From Ruminococcaceae bacterium UBA7101 (GTDB lineage: Bacteria > Bacillota > Clostridia > Oscillospirales > Acutalibacteraceae), in NCBI GenBank assembly GCA_002493325.1, contig DKYL01000033.1, forward strand, positions 1,860-18,698: a DNA stretch of 16,839 bases. Reading direction: 5' to 3'. Below are positions 7,481 to 14,225 of this stretch, one piece after another (the first letter of the stretch is position 1; the number at the start of each line of letters is the position of its first letter). Made by a program: the position numbers and the translations under genes. The notes under the pieces were generated by a model that saw nothing but the letters and a program-made list of their open reading frames with translations, was not told where the DNA came from and did not search any database.

Positions 7481-7921
7481 ATGAAGAAAGTATTTGCCCG
7501 TGAGGAGCTTTGTATAAACTGCCGTTTGTGTGAGGTTTACTGCAAAACCAATCATTCAAAATCAAAGGATGTAATTAAAGCATATAAGTCGGAAAATCCT
7601 GCACCCGTGAGCCGTATTGCAGTGTATGGTGACAAGGTTGCATCTGTGGCTGTTAACTGCCGTCACTGTGATGACCCTGCCTGTGTGAATGCCTGCATAA
7701 CAGGTGCTATGACTAAGGATAAAAAAACAGGCATCGTTTCTGTGAATGAGGATAAATGTATCGGCTGTATGACCTGTCTTGCAGTTTGTCCTGTGGGATG
7801 CATCAAGCAGGGGAATATTGCTTTTAAATGTGATTTATGCGGCGGTGAAGAGCCTGCCTGTGTTAAAAATTGTCCGAACAGAGCGTTATTATGGCTTGAA
7901 ACAGGGGGTGCAGAATCATGA
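7481..7921 (+). CDS. four-cluster [4Fe-4S] ferredoxin-type electron-transfer subunit
   Basis: Small 146-aa protein of the CooF/HycB-like polyferredoxin type, probably an electron carrier for the glutamate synthase. Sixteen cysteines fall into four groups: 11/14/17/21, 60/63/68/72, 93/96/99/103 and 117/120/127/131. The 93-103 group is a standard CxxCxxCxxxCP motif. No membrane segment or signal peptide is visible, so it should be cytosolic. The ATG at 7481 is set by AGGAGG (7466-7471), which overlaps the previous TAG; longer versions starting near 7433 lie inside the upstream gene. Its TGA overlaps the next ATG (ATGA). Its position between the FMN subunit and the FAD/NAD oxidoreductase suggests it links the two; that partner assignment comes from context only. 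Confidence 0.85.
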   Translation: MKKVFAREELCINCRLCEVYCKTNHSKSKDVIKAYKSENPAPVSRIAVYGDKVASVAVNCRHCDDPACVNACITGAMTKDKKTGIVSVNEDKCIGCMTCLAVCPVGCIKQGNIAFKCDLCGGEEPACVKNCPNRALLWLETGGAES

Positions 7922-9180
7922 AATATTTAATTATAGGCGCTTCTGCCGCCGGTCTTGCAGCAGCAGAAAGCATCAGAAAATATGACACGGAGGGCTCAGT
8001 TATAATACTCACTGAGGAGGATTATCTGCCATATTCACGTCCGTCAATCAGCTATTATTTAAAAGGCAAGGTTAAGGAGAGCAATATGGCTCTCAGAAAG
8101 CTTGCGTTTTATAAGCAGAATAACATTGATGTTGTTACAGGTGCTAAGGTAACTTCTATTGACAGACAGTCCAAAACGGTAAAGGCTGGCAGAAAGACGT
8201 ATTCCTATGACAGGCTTTGCCTTGCAACAGGCTCAGTGCCCTTTGTTCCGCCTATGGAGAATGTAAGCGGTAAAGCGAATGCTTTAACCTTTCTTGATTT
8301 GGCAGCCGTTAAAGAAATAAAGAAAATAGCGAATGAAAAAACAAGAGCCGTTGTAATCGGTGCTGGCTTAATCGGAATGAAAGCGGCTGAGGGTCTTGTT
8401 AAAATCTGTAAAAGTGTTGATGTTGTGGAGCTTGCTCCGAGAGTGCTTCCGTCAATCCTTGATGAAAAATCCTCAAAGCAGGTAAAAAAGCATTTGGAAG
8501 ATAACGGCATTAAATTCCATTTGGAAAACACTGTTGTAAAAGCAACATCTAAAGGTAAGCAGATAACAGCAGTTACATTAAAAGACGGCAAAAAGCTTGC
8601 CTGCGATTTGCTCATTTTGGCTGTGGGTGTAAAACCTTGTACCGAATTAGCCGAGAAAGCTGAATTAGAGGTTAACCGCGGCATCATTACCGATACACAG
8701 ACTATGCAGACAAGTGACAGTAATATCTATGCAGCAGGTGACTGCTGTGTTTCAACAGATATGCTCGACGGCTTAAAGAAGATTATTGCACTCTGGCCTA
8801 ACGCTGTGCAGCAGGGTACTGTTGCGGGTGCACAGATGGCAGGTGCTGATTTAACTGTCGGTGGTACATATTCCGTTAATGCTATTGACTTTTTCGGACT
8901 CAGAATCTGCACCTGTGGTTTAATCAATGCACAGGGCGATGAATACAGAGATGTTATCAAAAAAAACGGTGATGAATATAAAAGACTGATTTTAAAGGAT
9001 GATAAGCTGGTTGGTTTTGTGCTTATCAATTGCAGTCAGAATGCAGGCATTTATACAAGCCTGATTTCAAATCAGATTTCGCTTGATACACTTGAGGGTG
9101 ATATAACAGATATACCGTCAATCTTTCTGTTTGATAAAGATACAAGAATTACTAAGCTGAGAGGGGGCGTGCAAATATGA
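7918..9180 (+). CDS. FAD-dependent NAD(P)H oxidoreductase, probable glutamate synthase reductase
   Basis: Pyridine nucleotide-disulphide oxidoreductase-like flavoprotein (420 aa) related to NADH:rubredoxin/ferredoxin reductases. FAD site: IIGASAAGLAAA (5-16) and YAAGDC (271-276). NAD site: VVIGAGLIGMKAAEG (145-159), with acidic E171 at the end of the second strand (VVELAPR), which favours NADH over NADPH. YSRPSISYYLKGK (39-51) is typical of the family. There is no N-terminal Fe-S domain as in GltD and no redox-active CxxxxC disulphide. It overlaps the ferredoxin gene before it and the GXGXG gene after it by 4 bp each, and is most simply the electron entry module that replaces GltD. A free-standing NADH oxidase or CoA-disulphide reductase is a less likely alternative, given its place inside the gltB-domain genes. 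Confidence 0.85.
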   Translation: MKYLIIGASAAGLAAAESIRKYDTEGSVIILTEEDYLPYSRPSISYYLKGKVKESNMALRKLAFYKQNNIDVVTGAKVTSIDRQSKTVKAGRKTYSYDRLCLATGSVPFVPPMENVSGKANALTFLDLAAVKEIKKIANEKTRAVVIGAGLIGMKAAEGLVKICKSVDVVELAPRVLPSILDEKSSKQVKKHLEDNGIKFHLENTVVKATSKGKQITAVTLKDGKKLACDLLILAVGVKPCTELAEKAELEVNRGIITDTQTMQTSDSNIYAAGDCCVSTDMLDGLKKIIALWPNAVQQGTVAGAQMAGADLTVGGTYSVNAIDFFGLRICTCGLINAQGDEYRDVIKKNGDEYKRLILKDDKLVGFVLINCSQNAGIYTSLISNQISLDTLEGDITDIPSIFLFDKDTRITKLRGGVQI

Positions 9181-9911
9181 CGATTGAAGCAGGCTTGACA
9201 CGTTATGAGCAGGTAAACGATTTGATAAAAAAAGAGCTCTCGTCAAAAAACAAGGTGACGGTTAAGGATGTTAACGGACAGCGTTATATTGGCTGTGCTC
9301 TTGATAAGGGCAAAAAAATTGAGGTTCACGGCACTCCCGGAAATGATATGGCGTGCTATCTTAACGGCGGTACTGTTGAGGTATTCGGCAATTGTCAGGA
9401 GGCTGTGGGCAACACAATGAATGGCGGTGAAATCATTGTTCACGGTCATTCAGGCGACGCTATGGGCTACGGTATGCGTGACGGTCAGATTTATATTCGT
9501 GACAATGTTGCCTGCCGCGGCGGTATTCATATGAAGGAATTCAGACAGATGCGTCCCGTGCTTGTTATCGGCAAAAATGCAGGCTCGTTCCTTGGTGAAT
9601 ATATGGCAGGGGGCACGATTGTGCTTCTCGGTCTTGATATGAAAAGGGGTGAAAAGCTCTTCGGTACACATTGTGCATCGGGTATGCACGGCGGCAAAAT
9701 TTTTGTAAGGGGCAATTTCCCGAAAGATAATCTGAGCTCTAATATCAAGATTGTAAATCTGGATGAGCAGGACCAAAAAGAGCTTGAAGGCTATGTAAAA
9801 AAGTATTGCAAATACTTTGGAATGGATGTAAATAAGGTTATGTCAAAGCCCTTTAAAAAGCTTATTCCAGCCACATCAAGACCATATGCTAATCTTTATG
9901 TAGCGAACTGA
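9177..9911 (+). CDS. glutamate synthase GXGXG beta-helix subunit (GltB domain 3)
   Basis: Stand-alone version of the C-terminal GXGXG domain of GltB, a right-handed beta-helix that packs against the amidotransferase and FMN domains and has a structural role. Of 244 aa, residues about 45-190 show the repeating turns GNDMACYLNGGTVEVFGN, GNTMNGGEIIVHG, GYGMRDGQIYIRD, LGEYMAGGTIVLLG and MHGGKIFVRGN. The start ATG overlaps the previous stop as ATGA, and a GAGAGGGGG stretch upstream serves as ribosome site. Splitting the three GltB domains into separate ORFs, with the redox genes between domains 2 and 3, is the notable layout. Similar GXGXG subunits occur in formylmethanofuran dehydrogenase, but the neighbours make glutamate synthase the better call. 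purF follows after 21 bp. Confidence 0.9.
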   Translation: MTIEAGLTRYEQVNDLIKKELSSKNKVTVKDVNGQRYIGCALDKGKKIEVHGTPGNDMACYLNGGTVEVFGNCQEAVGNTMNGGEIIVHGHSGDAMGYGMRDGQIYIRDNVACRGGIHMKEFRQMRPVLVIGKNAGSFLGEYMAGGTIVLLGLDMKRGEKLFGTHCASGMHGGKIFVRGNFPKDNLSSNIKIVNLDEQDQKELEGYVKKYCKYFGMDVNKVMSKPFKKLIPATSRPYANLYVAN

Positions 9912-9932
9912 TTATAAAAATAGGAGATAAAG

Positions 9933-11384
9933 ATGTTTAACAATTTGCACGAGGAATGCGGTGTATTCGGTATATTTGAAAATAAAACAACCTATGTTGC
10001 ACAGTCAGTTTATCACGGGCTGTACGCTCTGCAGCACAGAGGACAGGAAAGCTGCGGAATTGCTGTTAATGATGACGGTGTATTCAGGCATCACAGGGGT
10101 GACGGCTTGGTGCACGAGGTGTTCACCAATGAAAAAATGGAGCATCTTGGCGTGGGTAATATGGCAATAGGTCATGTTCGCTATTCAACAACAGGCGGTA
10201 AGAATGTCAATAATATTCAGCCCCTTGTTATCCGTCACATTAAAGGTAATCTTGCCGTTGCTCATAATGGTAATCTGGTTAATGCACCTGATTTAAGAAA
10301 GCAGTTTGAGCTTAAAGGCGGAATTTTTCACGGAACATCAGATACCGAGTCTATTGCTTATTCCATTGTGGCAGAGCGTTTAACAAGCAAAAGCACCGAG
10401 GAAGCGGTTGAAAAGGTTATGAACACCCTGAAGGGCGCATATTCCTGCGTGGTAATGACTGCGACAAAGCTGATTGCTTTTAGAGACCCTGATGGCTTCA
10501 GACCACTCTGCCTTGGCAAAACTGCTGACGGAGCGTGGATTGTTTCATCCGAAAGCTGCGCAATTGACAGTATCGGTGCTGAGTTTGTAAGGGACATTGA
10601 GCCTGGAGAGATTGTTGTTATCAGTACAGAAGGTGTTGAGTCGATTAAAACACATTGCGGCAGCAAGGGAAATATCTGTGTTTTTGAATATATCTATTTT
10701 GCACGTCCTGACAGTGTGATAGAGGGCTCGTCAGTTCAGCTTGCAAGAATGAGAGCAGGCAGATTCCTTGCACAGGAGCACCCTGTTGATGCAGATATAG
10801 TTATCGGTGTTCCCGACAGCGGACTTGATGCAGCACTGGGCTATGCACAGGAAAGCAAAATCCCTTATGGTATCGGCTTTGTAAAAAACAGATATATCGG
10901 CAGAAGCTTTATTCAGCCGAATCAGAATCAGCGTGAGGATGCTGTAAGAATTAAGCTTAATGTTATAAAAGAAAATATAAAGGGCAAGCGTGTTATTATG
11001 ATTGATGATTCGATTGTTCGCGGTACAACCTGTGCAAGAATTGTTGCACTTCTCCGTGAGGCAGGCGCAAAAGAGGTGCATATGCGCGTGTCGGCACCGC
11101 CGTTTAAATTTCCGTGCTTTTTTGGAACAGATGTTGACTCACAGGAAAATCTGATTGCCTGCAAATTTGATACAGTAGATGAAATTGCAAAGAAAATAGG
11201 CGTAGACAGCCTCGGCTATCTTTCTGTTTCTGCAACGAAAAAGCTTGCAGAAAATTCAGACTGCGGCTTTTGTGACGGCTGCTTTACGGGCTGCTATCCT
11301 GTTGAAGTTCCAAAAGAACAGCCCAAGGATAAGTTTGAGGAAAAGCTTAATCGCTTTTCGCCTTACTATCAGGTACTTGACTAA
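9933..11384 (+). CDS. purF: amidophosphoribosyltransferase (Fe-S type)
   Basis: First committed enzyme of purine synthesis: transfers the glutamine amide to PRPP to give phosphoribosylamine. The 483-aa protein has an 8-residue leader before the nucleophile C9 (EECGVFGI), as in the Bacillus-type enzyme, which is processed. N-terminal amidotransferase: YALQHRGQESCGI (31-43), HVRYSTTG (81-88), AHNGNL (110-115), GTSDTE (134-139). C-terminal phosphoribosyltransferase with the PRPP loop VIMIDDSIVRGTT (354-366). Cysteines fitting the [4Fe-4S] ligands of the Bacillus enzyme are C249, C395, C447 and C450, and there are extra cysteines at 444 and 454. AGGAG (9922-9926) sits 6 bp before the ATG. No terminator or promoter is seen in the 21-bp gap after the GXGXG gene, so purF is likely cotranscribed with glutamate synthase. 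No other purine gene is in the window. Confidence 0.97.
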   Translation: MFNNLHEECGVFGIFENKTTYVAQSVYHGLYALQHRGQESCGIAVNDDGVFRHHRGDGLVHEVFTNEKMEHLGVGNMAIGHVRYSTTGGKNVNNIQPLVIRHIKGNLAVAHNGNLVNAPDLRKQFELKGGIFHGTSDTESIAYSIVAERLTSKSTEEAVEKVMNTLKGAYSCVVMTATKLIAFRDPDGFRPLCLGKTADGAWIVSSESCAIDSIGAEFVRDIEPGEIVVISTEGVESIKTHCGSKGNICVFEYIYFARPDSVIEGSSVQLARMRAGRFLAQEHPVDADIVIGVPDSGLDAALGYAQESKIPYGIGFVKNRYIGRSFIQPNQNQREDAVRIKLNVIKENIKGKRVIMIDDSIVRGTTCARIVALLREAGAKEVHMRVSAPPFKFPCFFGTDVDSQENLIACKFDTVDEIAKKIGVDSLGYLSVSATKKLAENSDCGFCDGCFTGCYPVEVPKEQPKDKFEEKLNRFSPYYQVLD

Positions 11385-11397
11385 AAATAAAAAATAC

Positions 11398-11426
11398 TTG
11401 CATTTTATGCGTTTGTAATGTATAAT
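11398..11426 (+). promoter_or_regulatory. tRNA-Ser promoter
   Basis: TTGCAT (11398-11403) and a perfect TATAAT (11421-11426) with the ideal 17-bp spacer, 14 bp before the tRNA. The -10 box sits inside a palindrome. Confidence 0.8.
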
Positions 11427-11436
11427 AACAAACGCA
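11408..11436. repeat. palindrome around the -10 box of the tRNA-Ser promoter
   Basis: TGCGTTTGT (11408-11416) and ACAAACGCA (11428-11436) are perfect 9-bp arms separated by 11 bp that contain TATAAT. There is no T run after it, so it is a poor purF terminator. As DNA it could be an operator that controls the tRNA promoter. Confidence 0.6.
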
Positions 11437-11440
11437 ATAT

Positions 11441-11533
11441 GCAGATGTGTCCGAGCTGGCCGAAGGAGCACGATTGGAAATCGTGTAGTGCTTCAACGAG
11501 TACTCTGGGGTTCGAATCCCCACATCTGCGCCA
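11441..11533 (+). tRNA. tRNA-Ser (anticodon GGA)
   Basis: Complete class II tRNA. The acceptor stem pairs GCAGATG (11441-11447) with CATCTGC (11523-11529); the discriminator is G and CCA is encoded (11531-11533). The anticodon stem CACGA/TCGTG encloses loop TTGGAAA with anticodon GGA at 11476-11478. A long variable arm of the serine type lies between the anticodon and T arms. The T arm is TGGGG/CCCCA around TTCGAAT (11511-11517). It has its own promoter and terminator, so it can be expressed independently of purF. Confidence 0.97.
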
Positions 11534-11535
11534 TT

Positions 11536-11567
11536 AAAAAAGCAAGCACTTCGGTGCTTGCTTTTTT
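11536..11567 (+). terminator. tRNA-Ser terminator
   Basis: Perfect 14-bp stem (11536-11549 / 11554-11567) closed by a TTCG tetraloop and ending in six T. It starts 3 bp after the CCA and also works in the reverse direction because the stem opens with an A run. Confidence 0.9.
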
Positions 11568-11574
11568 AATATAT

Positions 11575-11688
11575 GGGATTCGAAGACGTGGCTCTGAATT
11601 TGCCGAGCAGCTTTGCTGCTGGGTAAATTCAGGAGAAAGCTCCAGTGGAGCTTTCGATAGCAAGAGGAGAATCCCCACATCTGCGCCA
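11575..11688 (+). repeat. structured element ending in a tRNA-Ser 3' end, copy 1
   Basis: An outer stem GGGATTC (11575-11581) / GAATCCC (11669-11675) encloses two hairpins. The first has 16-position arms 11596-11611 and 11615-11630 with one mismatch and loop TTT. The second is a perfect 9-bp stem, 11635-11643 / 11647-11655, loop AGT. The last 20 bases (11669-11688) are identical to bases 11514-11533 of tRNA-Ser: half the T arm, the acceptor 3' strand and CCA. The left end, GGGATTCGAA, resembles the other half of the T arm (GGGGTTCGAA). There is no acceptor 5' strand, D arm or anticodon arm, so it is not a tRNA. It looks like sequence inserted in, or grown from, a tRNA T arm; its nature is unknown. 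Confidence 0.6.
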
Positions 11689-11724
11689 ACAAGAAAAGCA
11701 CCCCAAAAGGGTGCTTTTCTTGTT
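11688..11724. terminator. terminator-like palindrome after element copy 1
   Basis: Perfect 16-bp arms (11688-11703 / 11709-11724) with a five-base loop; the 5' arm overlaps the CCA of the tRNA-like end. The stem sequence differs from that of the real tRNA terminator. On the - strand the T-rich run downstream is only interrupted, but it may still help end the convergent MATE transcript. Confidence 0.7.
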
Positions 11725-11734
11725 TATGGTGATT

Positions 11735-11817
11735 GAGGGATTTAAAAATTGAGCCATCAGGCGAAATTTCTTAGGAGCGTTTTCGATAGCAAGAGGAGAA
11801 TCCTCACATCTGCACCA
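11735..11817 (+). repeat. structured element ending in a tRNA-Ser 3' end, copy 2 (degenerate)
   Basis: Bases 11781-11817 repeat 11652-11688 with only two differences in 37 (C to T and G to A). The outer stem is kept in altered form (GGGATT near 11737-11742 against AATCCTC at 11799-11805), while the inner hairpins have largely decayed (a CGAAA/TTTTCG remnant is visible). The copy ends CACCATTA, and that TTA is the complement of the MATE stop codon. Its last bases match tRNA-Ser at 18 of 20 positions. Confidence 0.55.
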
Positions 11818-13194
11818 TTAAAGTGACTCATCCGAACATTCTGCCTTTAATTTTTTGAATAAACTTACGAGAGTGATAACGGCGGCAGCTGCAAGTATAA
11901 TTTCAGACACAGTCTGTGCATACGCAAGACCATAAAGGGGATACATGTAATTAAGCAGAAACAATGCAGGGATTTCAAGCACAATTTTTCGCATAATTGC
12001 AAAAATAAGCGACTTCTTGCCCATTCCGCACGCCTGAAAGACGCCGACTGCAATGAAATCCATACATAAAAACGGCAGAGAAAGGCACATGCCTCTTAAG
12101 AATTTTGAGCCATACGCAATGATAGCCTCATTTTGCATAAACATTGAAATAAGCCCGCCTGAGAATATATAAAAGCCTATCGTTGCCATAAGCAGAAAAC
12201 CAATGGAAATTTCGCTTGAAAATACAAGTGCTTTCTTCATTCTCTTTATATTTTTGCTTGCGTAGGAATAACTGATAAGCGGCATAATTCCCTGTGAAAA
12301 ACCGAGTGCTACCTGCATTGGAATCATATTGATTTTCTGTGCTATACCCATTGCGGCAACTGCAGAAGAGCCGAACGCAGCAGTGAAATTATTGAGTACG
12401 GTTATTCCTGTAACATTAAGCAGATTCTGTATTGCTGCAGGAATACCGACAGCAAAAACACCTGACACAATTTTCTTATTTAAAGTGAACATTTTGGGAT
12501 TAATACACACATATGTGCTTTTTCTTTTTACAAAAAGAAGTATAAAGAAATATATGCACGCAAAACAGTTTGAAATGAATGTAGCAAGCCCCGCACCTGC
12601 TGCACCCATATCCAAAAACTGCGGAAGAACAAAAAACGGGTCAAGAATAATATTGAGTATACAGCCACTCATTGTGCCGACACTTGCGTGAAGCGAAGCA
12701 CCTTCTGCACGTACAAGATAAGCCAACACAACATTTAAAATTGCAGGCACTGCACCGAAACCGACTGTCCATTTAAGATACTGCTGTGTGGCAGCCGCTG
12801 TTTCACTGTCTGCACCGAGAATAGTTAAAAGCGGTATATGCAGTAGGGTATAAAGCAGCGAAAACAGTGCTCCGCTGATTACTGCACAGTAAAAGCCAAA
12901 AGCAGAGCTTCTGTAAACCGTATCAAAATTTTTTCTGCCCAGTGCACGGCTCATCATACTTGAACTGCCCACACCAAAAAGATTATTTACTGCATTAAAT
13001 GCCAGCAAAAGCGGTGCGGCAAGCGTTACTGCTGAATTTTCAATCGGATTATTCAGCATACCTACAAAATAAGTATCGGCAAGATTATAAATAACCATTA
13101 CAAGCGAGCTTAAAACTGTAGGAACAGACAGTTTTATAACCGCTTTTCTGACCGGTATATTTTCAAACAGTTCTATTTTTTCTTCATTTTCCAT
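11818..13194 (-). CDS. MATE-family multidrug/metabolite exporter
   Basis: Membrane antiporter (458 aa) of the multidrug and toxic compound extrusion family, with twelve expected helices in two homologous halves. It normally uses a Na+ or H+ gradient to export cationic drugs or metabolites; the substrate is unknown. Family signs: IPVRKAVIKLSVPTVLSSLV near the N-terminus, VIYNLADTYFVGML (34-47), SSSMMSRALGRKN at about 76-88 with the basic loop that follows helix 2, and the second-half counterpart FSQGIMPLISYSYASKN. Length fits the family. The start ATG (complement of 13192-13194) has only a weak ribosome site. It is transcribed toward tRNA-Ser and its stop codon touches the tRNA-like repeat, so that repeat may have replaced or trimmed its original 3' flank. 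It is divergent from the beta-helix pseudogene. Confidence 0.92.
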   Translation of the reverse strand: MENEEKIELFENIPVRKAVIKLSVPTVLSSLVMVIYNLADTYFVGMLNNPIENSAVTLAAPLLLAFNAVNNLFGVGSSSMMSRALGRKNFDTVYRSSAFGFYCAVISGALFSLLYTLLHIPLLTILGADSETAAATQQYLKWTVGFGAVPAILNVVLAYLVRAEGASLHASVGTMSGCILNIILDPFFVLPQFLDMGAAGAGLATFISNCFACIYFFILLFVKRKSTYVCINPKMFTLNKKIVSGVFAVGIPAAIQNLLNVTGITVLNNFTAAFGSSAVAAMGIAQKINMIPMQVALGFSQGIMPLISYSYASKNIKRMKKALVFSSEISIGFLLMATIGFYIFSGGLISMFMQNEAIIAYGSKFLRGMCLSLPFLCMDFIAVGVFQACGMGKKSLIFAIMRKIVLEIPALFLLNYMYPLYGLAYAQTVSEIILAAAAVITLVSLFKKLKAECSDESL

Positions 13195-13278
13195 TTGTTA
13201 TCACTACTTTTATCTTTCTATCGTTACGCTGTTTTGTCTTCAGTGCATACTACTGAATTTGATTAAAAAACTTTATCT

Positions 13279-13302
13279 CTGTAAAGCAATTAATCTTTAC
13301 AG
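13279..13302. repeat. inverted repeat at the start of the MATE leader (possible operator)
   Basis: CTGTAAAG (13279-13286) and CTTTACAG (13295-13302): perfect 8-bp arms with 8 bp between. It lies directly downstream of the predicted MATE transcript start (about 13305), a usual place for a repressor site. It could instead act as an RNA hairpin at the 5' end of the leader. Confidence 0.5.
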
Positions 13303-13311
13303 CAAAAAATC

Positions 13312-13340
13312 ATTATACATAAACTGTAATGATAAGTCAA
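13312..13340 (-). promoter_or_regulatory. MATE gene promoter
   Basis: Read on the - strand: TTGACT (13340-13335) and TATAAT (13317-13312) with a 17-bp spacer. This gives a 5' leader of about 110 bases before the ATG at 13194. Confidence 0.7.
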
Positions 13341-13475
13341 GTGTAAATTCATTAATTTTTTCGCTTTTATGTGCACGTTCGTTTTTTCCTGTTTTTACAT
13401 ATGCTTTTCAGTCTTTCAGTATGCTTTTTTTATGGTTATATGATACATTAAAGTAAAATGCAAGGATGTGAAGGT

Positions 13476-14225
13476 ATGCTGTTTGAAAATCAGAATGTTG
13501 ATGAAATCAACCGCTATATTGAAACAAGTGAAGAAGATATTGATATAACTTTAAAAGGAAAGTTTAACGGTACATTATATATCCATAATAAACATAATAT
13601 AAGCATTGATATTCGTGGCGAAAATGCTTGCTTTTCAGGAACAAGGACAGTTTGCAGGCAGTGTGAAAATCATAGAGGTAACATCTATAAGCTGGCACTT
13701 GCAGAAAAGGAAGATATTGAACGCCTGTGGATAAACGGACAAGCCTTTCATATGGCACGGTATCCCAATATCGTTTATGATAATAAAACACAGGTTTACT
13801 GTTCATTGTCTGAGGCTGAGCACAGATTAAATCAGGCAAAAAATCCTGACGGGGCATTTTTACGTGGCTTACATAGCTTTGAATGGGGCGGTAATGCTTA
13901 TAAAATTCGCAAAGCGGCAGATGGCAGTTGTGTTAAGGAATGGATAGGCAACAATAATCGCGGAAATCAACTGAGTAAAAACAAGGTTATTTTAGAAAAT
14001 GTTTTTGAAGAGCTGGACGCACCCTATGAGTTTTATTATGACCGTATGAACGAGGTGCTCTATTTTTACAGTGAAACCAAACCAAAGAGTATCATTGAAA
14101 TAGAATATGCTGTAAATCAGACGTTATTGGAAATTAGCGACAGCACTTGCAAAATAAGCATTTCCAATCTTAATTTTGAAAAGCTGACAATAGTATGTAT
14201 AAAGGCAAATGGGCACGTTACCTGA
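13476..14225 (+). pseudogene. N-terminal part of a broken right-handed beta-helix protein
   Basis: First piece of a carbohydrate-enzyme-like beta-helix protein. From the ATG at 13476 (AAGGA at 13462-13466 upstream; an in-frame ATG at 13458 has no ribosome site) the frame runs about 249 aa. It shows LKGKFNGTLYI, then LWINGQAFHMARYPN and ENVFEELDAPYEFYYDR, the entry domain seen in large right-handed parallel beta-helix proteins of gut bacteria, some of which are glycosidases (GH141- or GH120-like). No signal peptide is present. The family-like reading leaves this frame near 14185-14195 and continues one base back, so a single-base loss there fits; the residues after NFEKLTI (KANGHVT) are out of frame. 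Confidence 0.75.

Larger units (their letters stand above)
13195..13475. other. divergent intergenic region
   Basis: A+T-rich, no credible gene. It holds the MATE promoter, an inverted repeat just downstream of its predicted start, and the upstream region of the beta-helix pseudogene, for which only a weak -10-like TATGAT near 13438 is visible. Confidence 0.5.

Noticed and set aside
8205..9029. Minus-strand ORFs inside the FAD oxidoreductase gene
   Set aside because: Shadows of a well-supported gene on the other strand; low-complexity Ser-rich translations.
11488..11736. ORFs on both strands across tRNA-Ser and its downstream repeats
   Set aside because: They read through tRNA and hairpin sequence; no ribosome site and no protein-like character. 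Typical spurious calls at tRNA loci.
11441..11817. Integrated phage or genomic island bounded by tRNA-Ser att sites
   Set aside because: The repeats fit an att-like pattern, but the intervals are about 130 bp and no integrase or cargo gene is present. At most these are scars.
14160..14225. Programmed -1 frameshift in the beta-helix gene
   Set aside because: No clear slippery heptamer with downstream structure, and a second lesion (TGA at 15371) points to a pseudogene or sequencing error.
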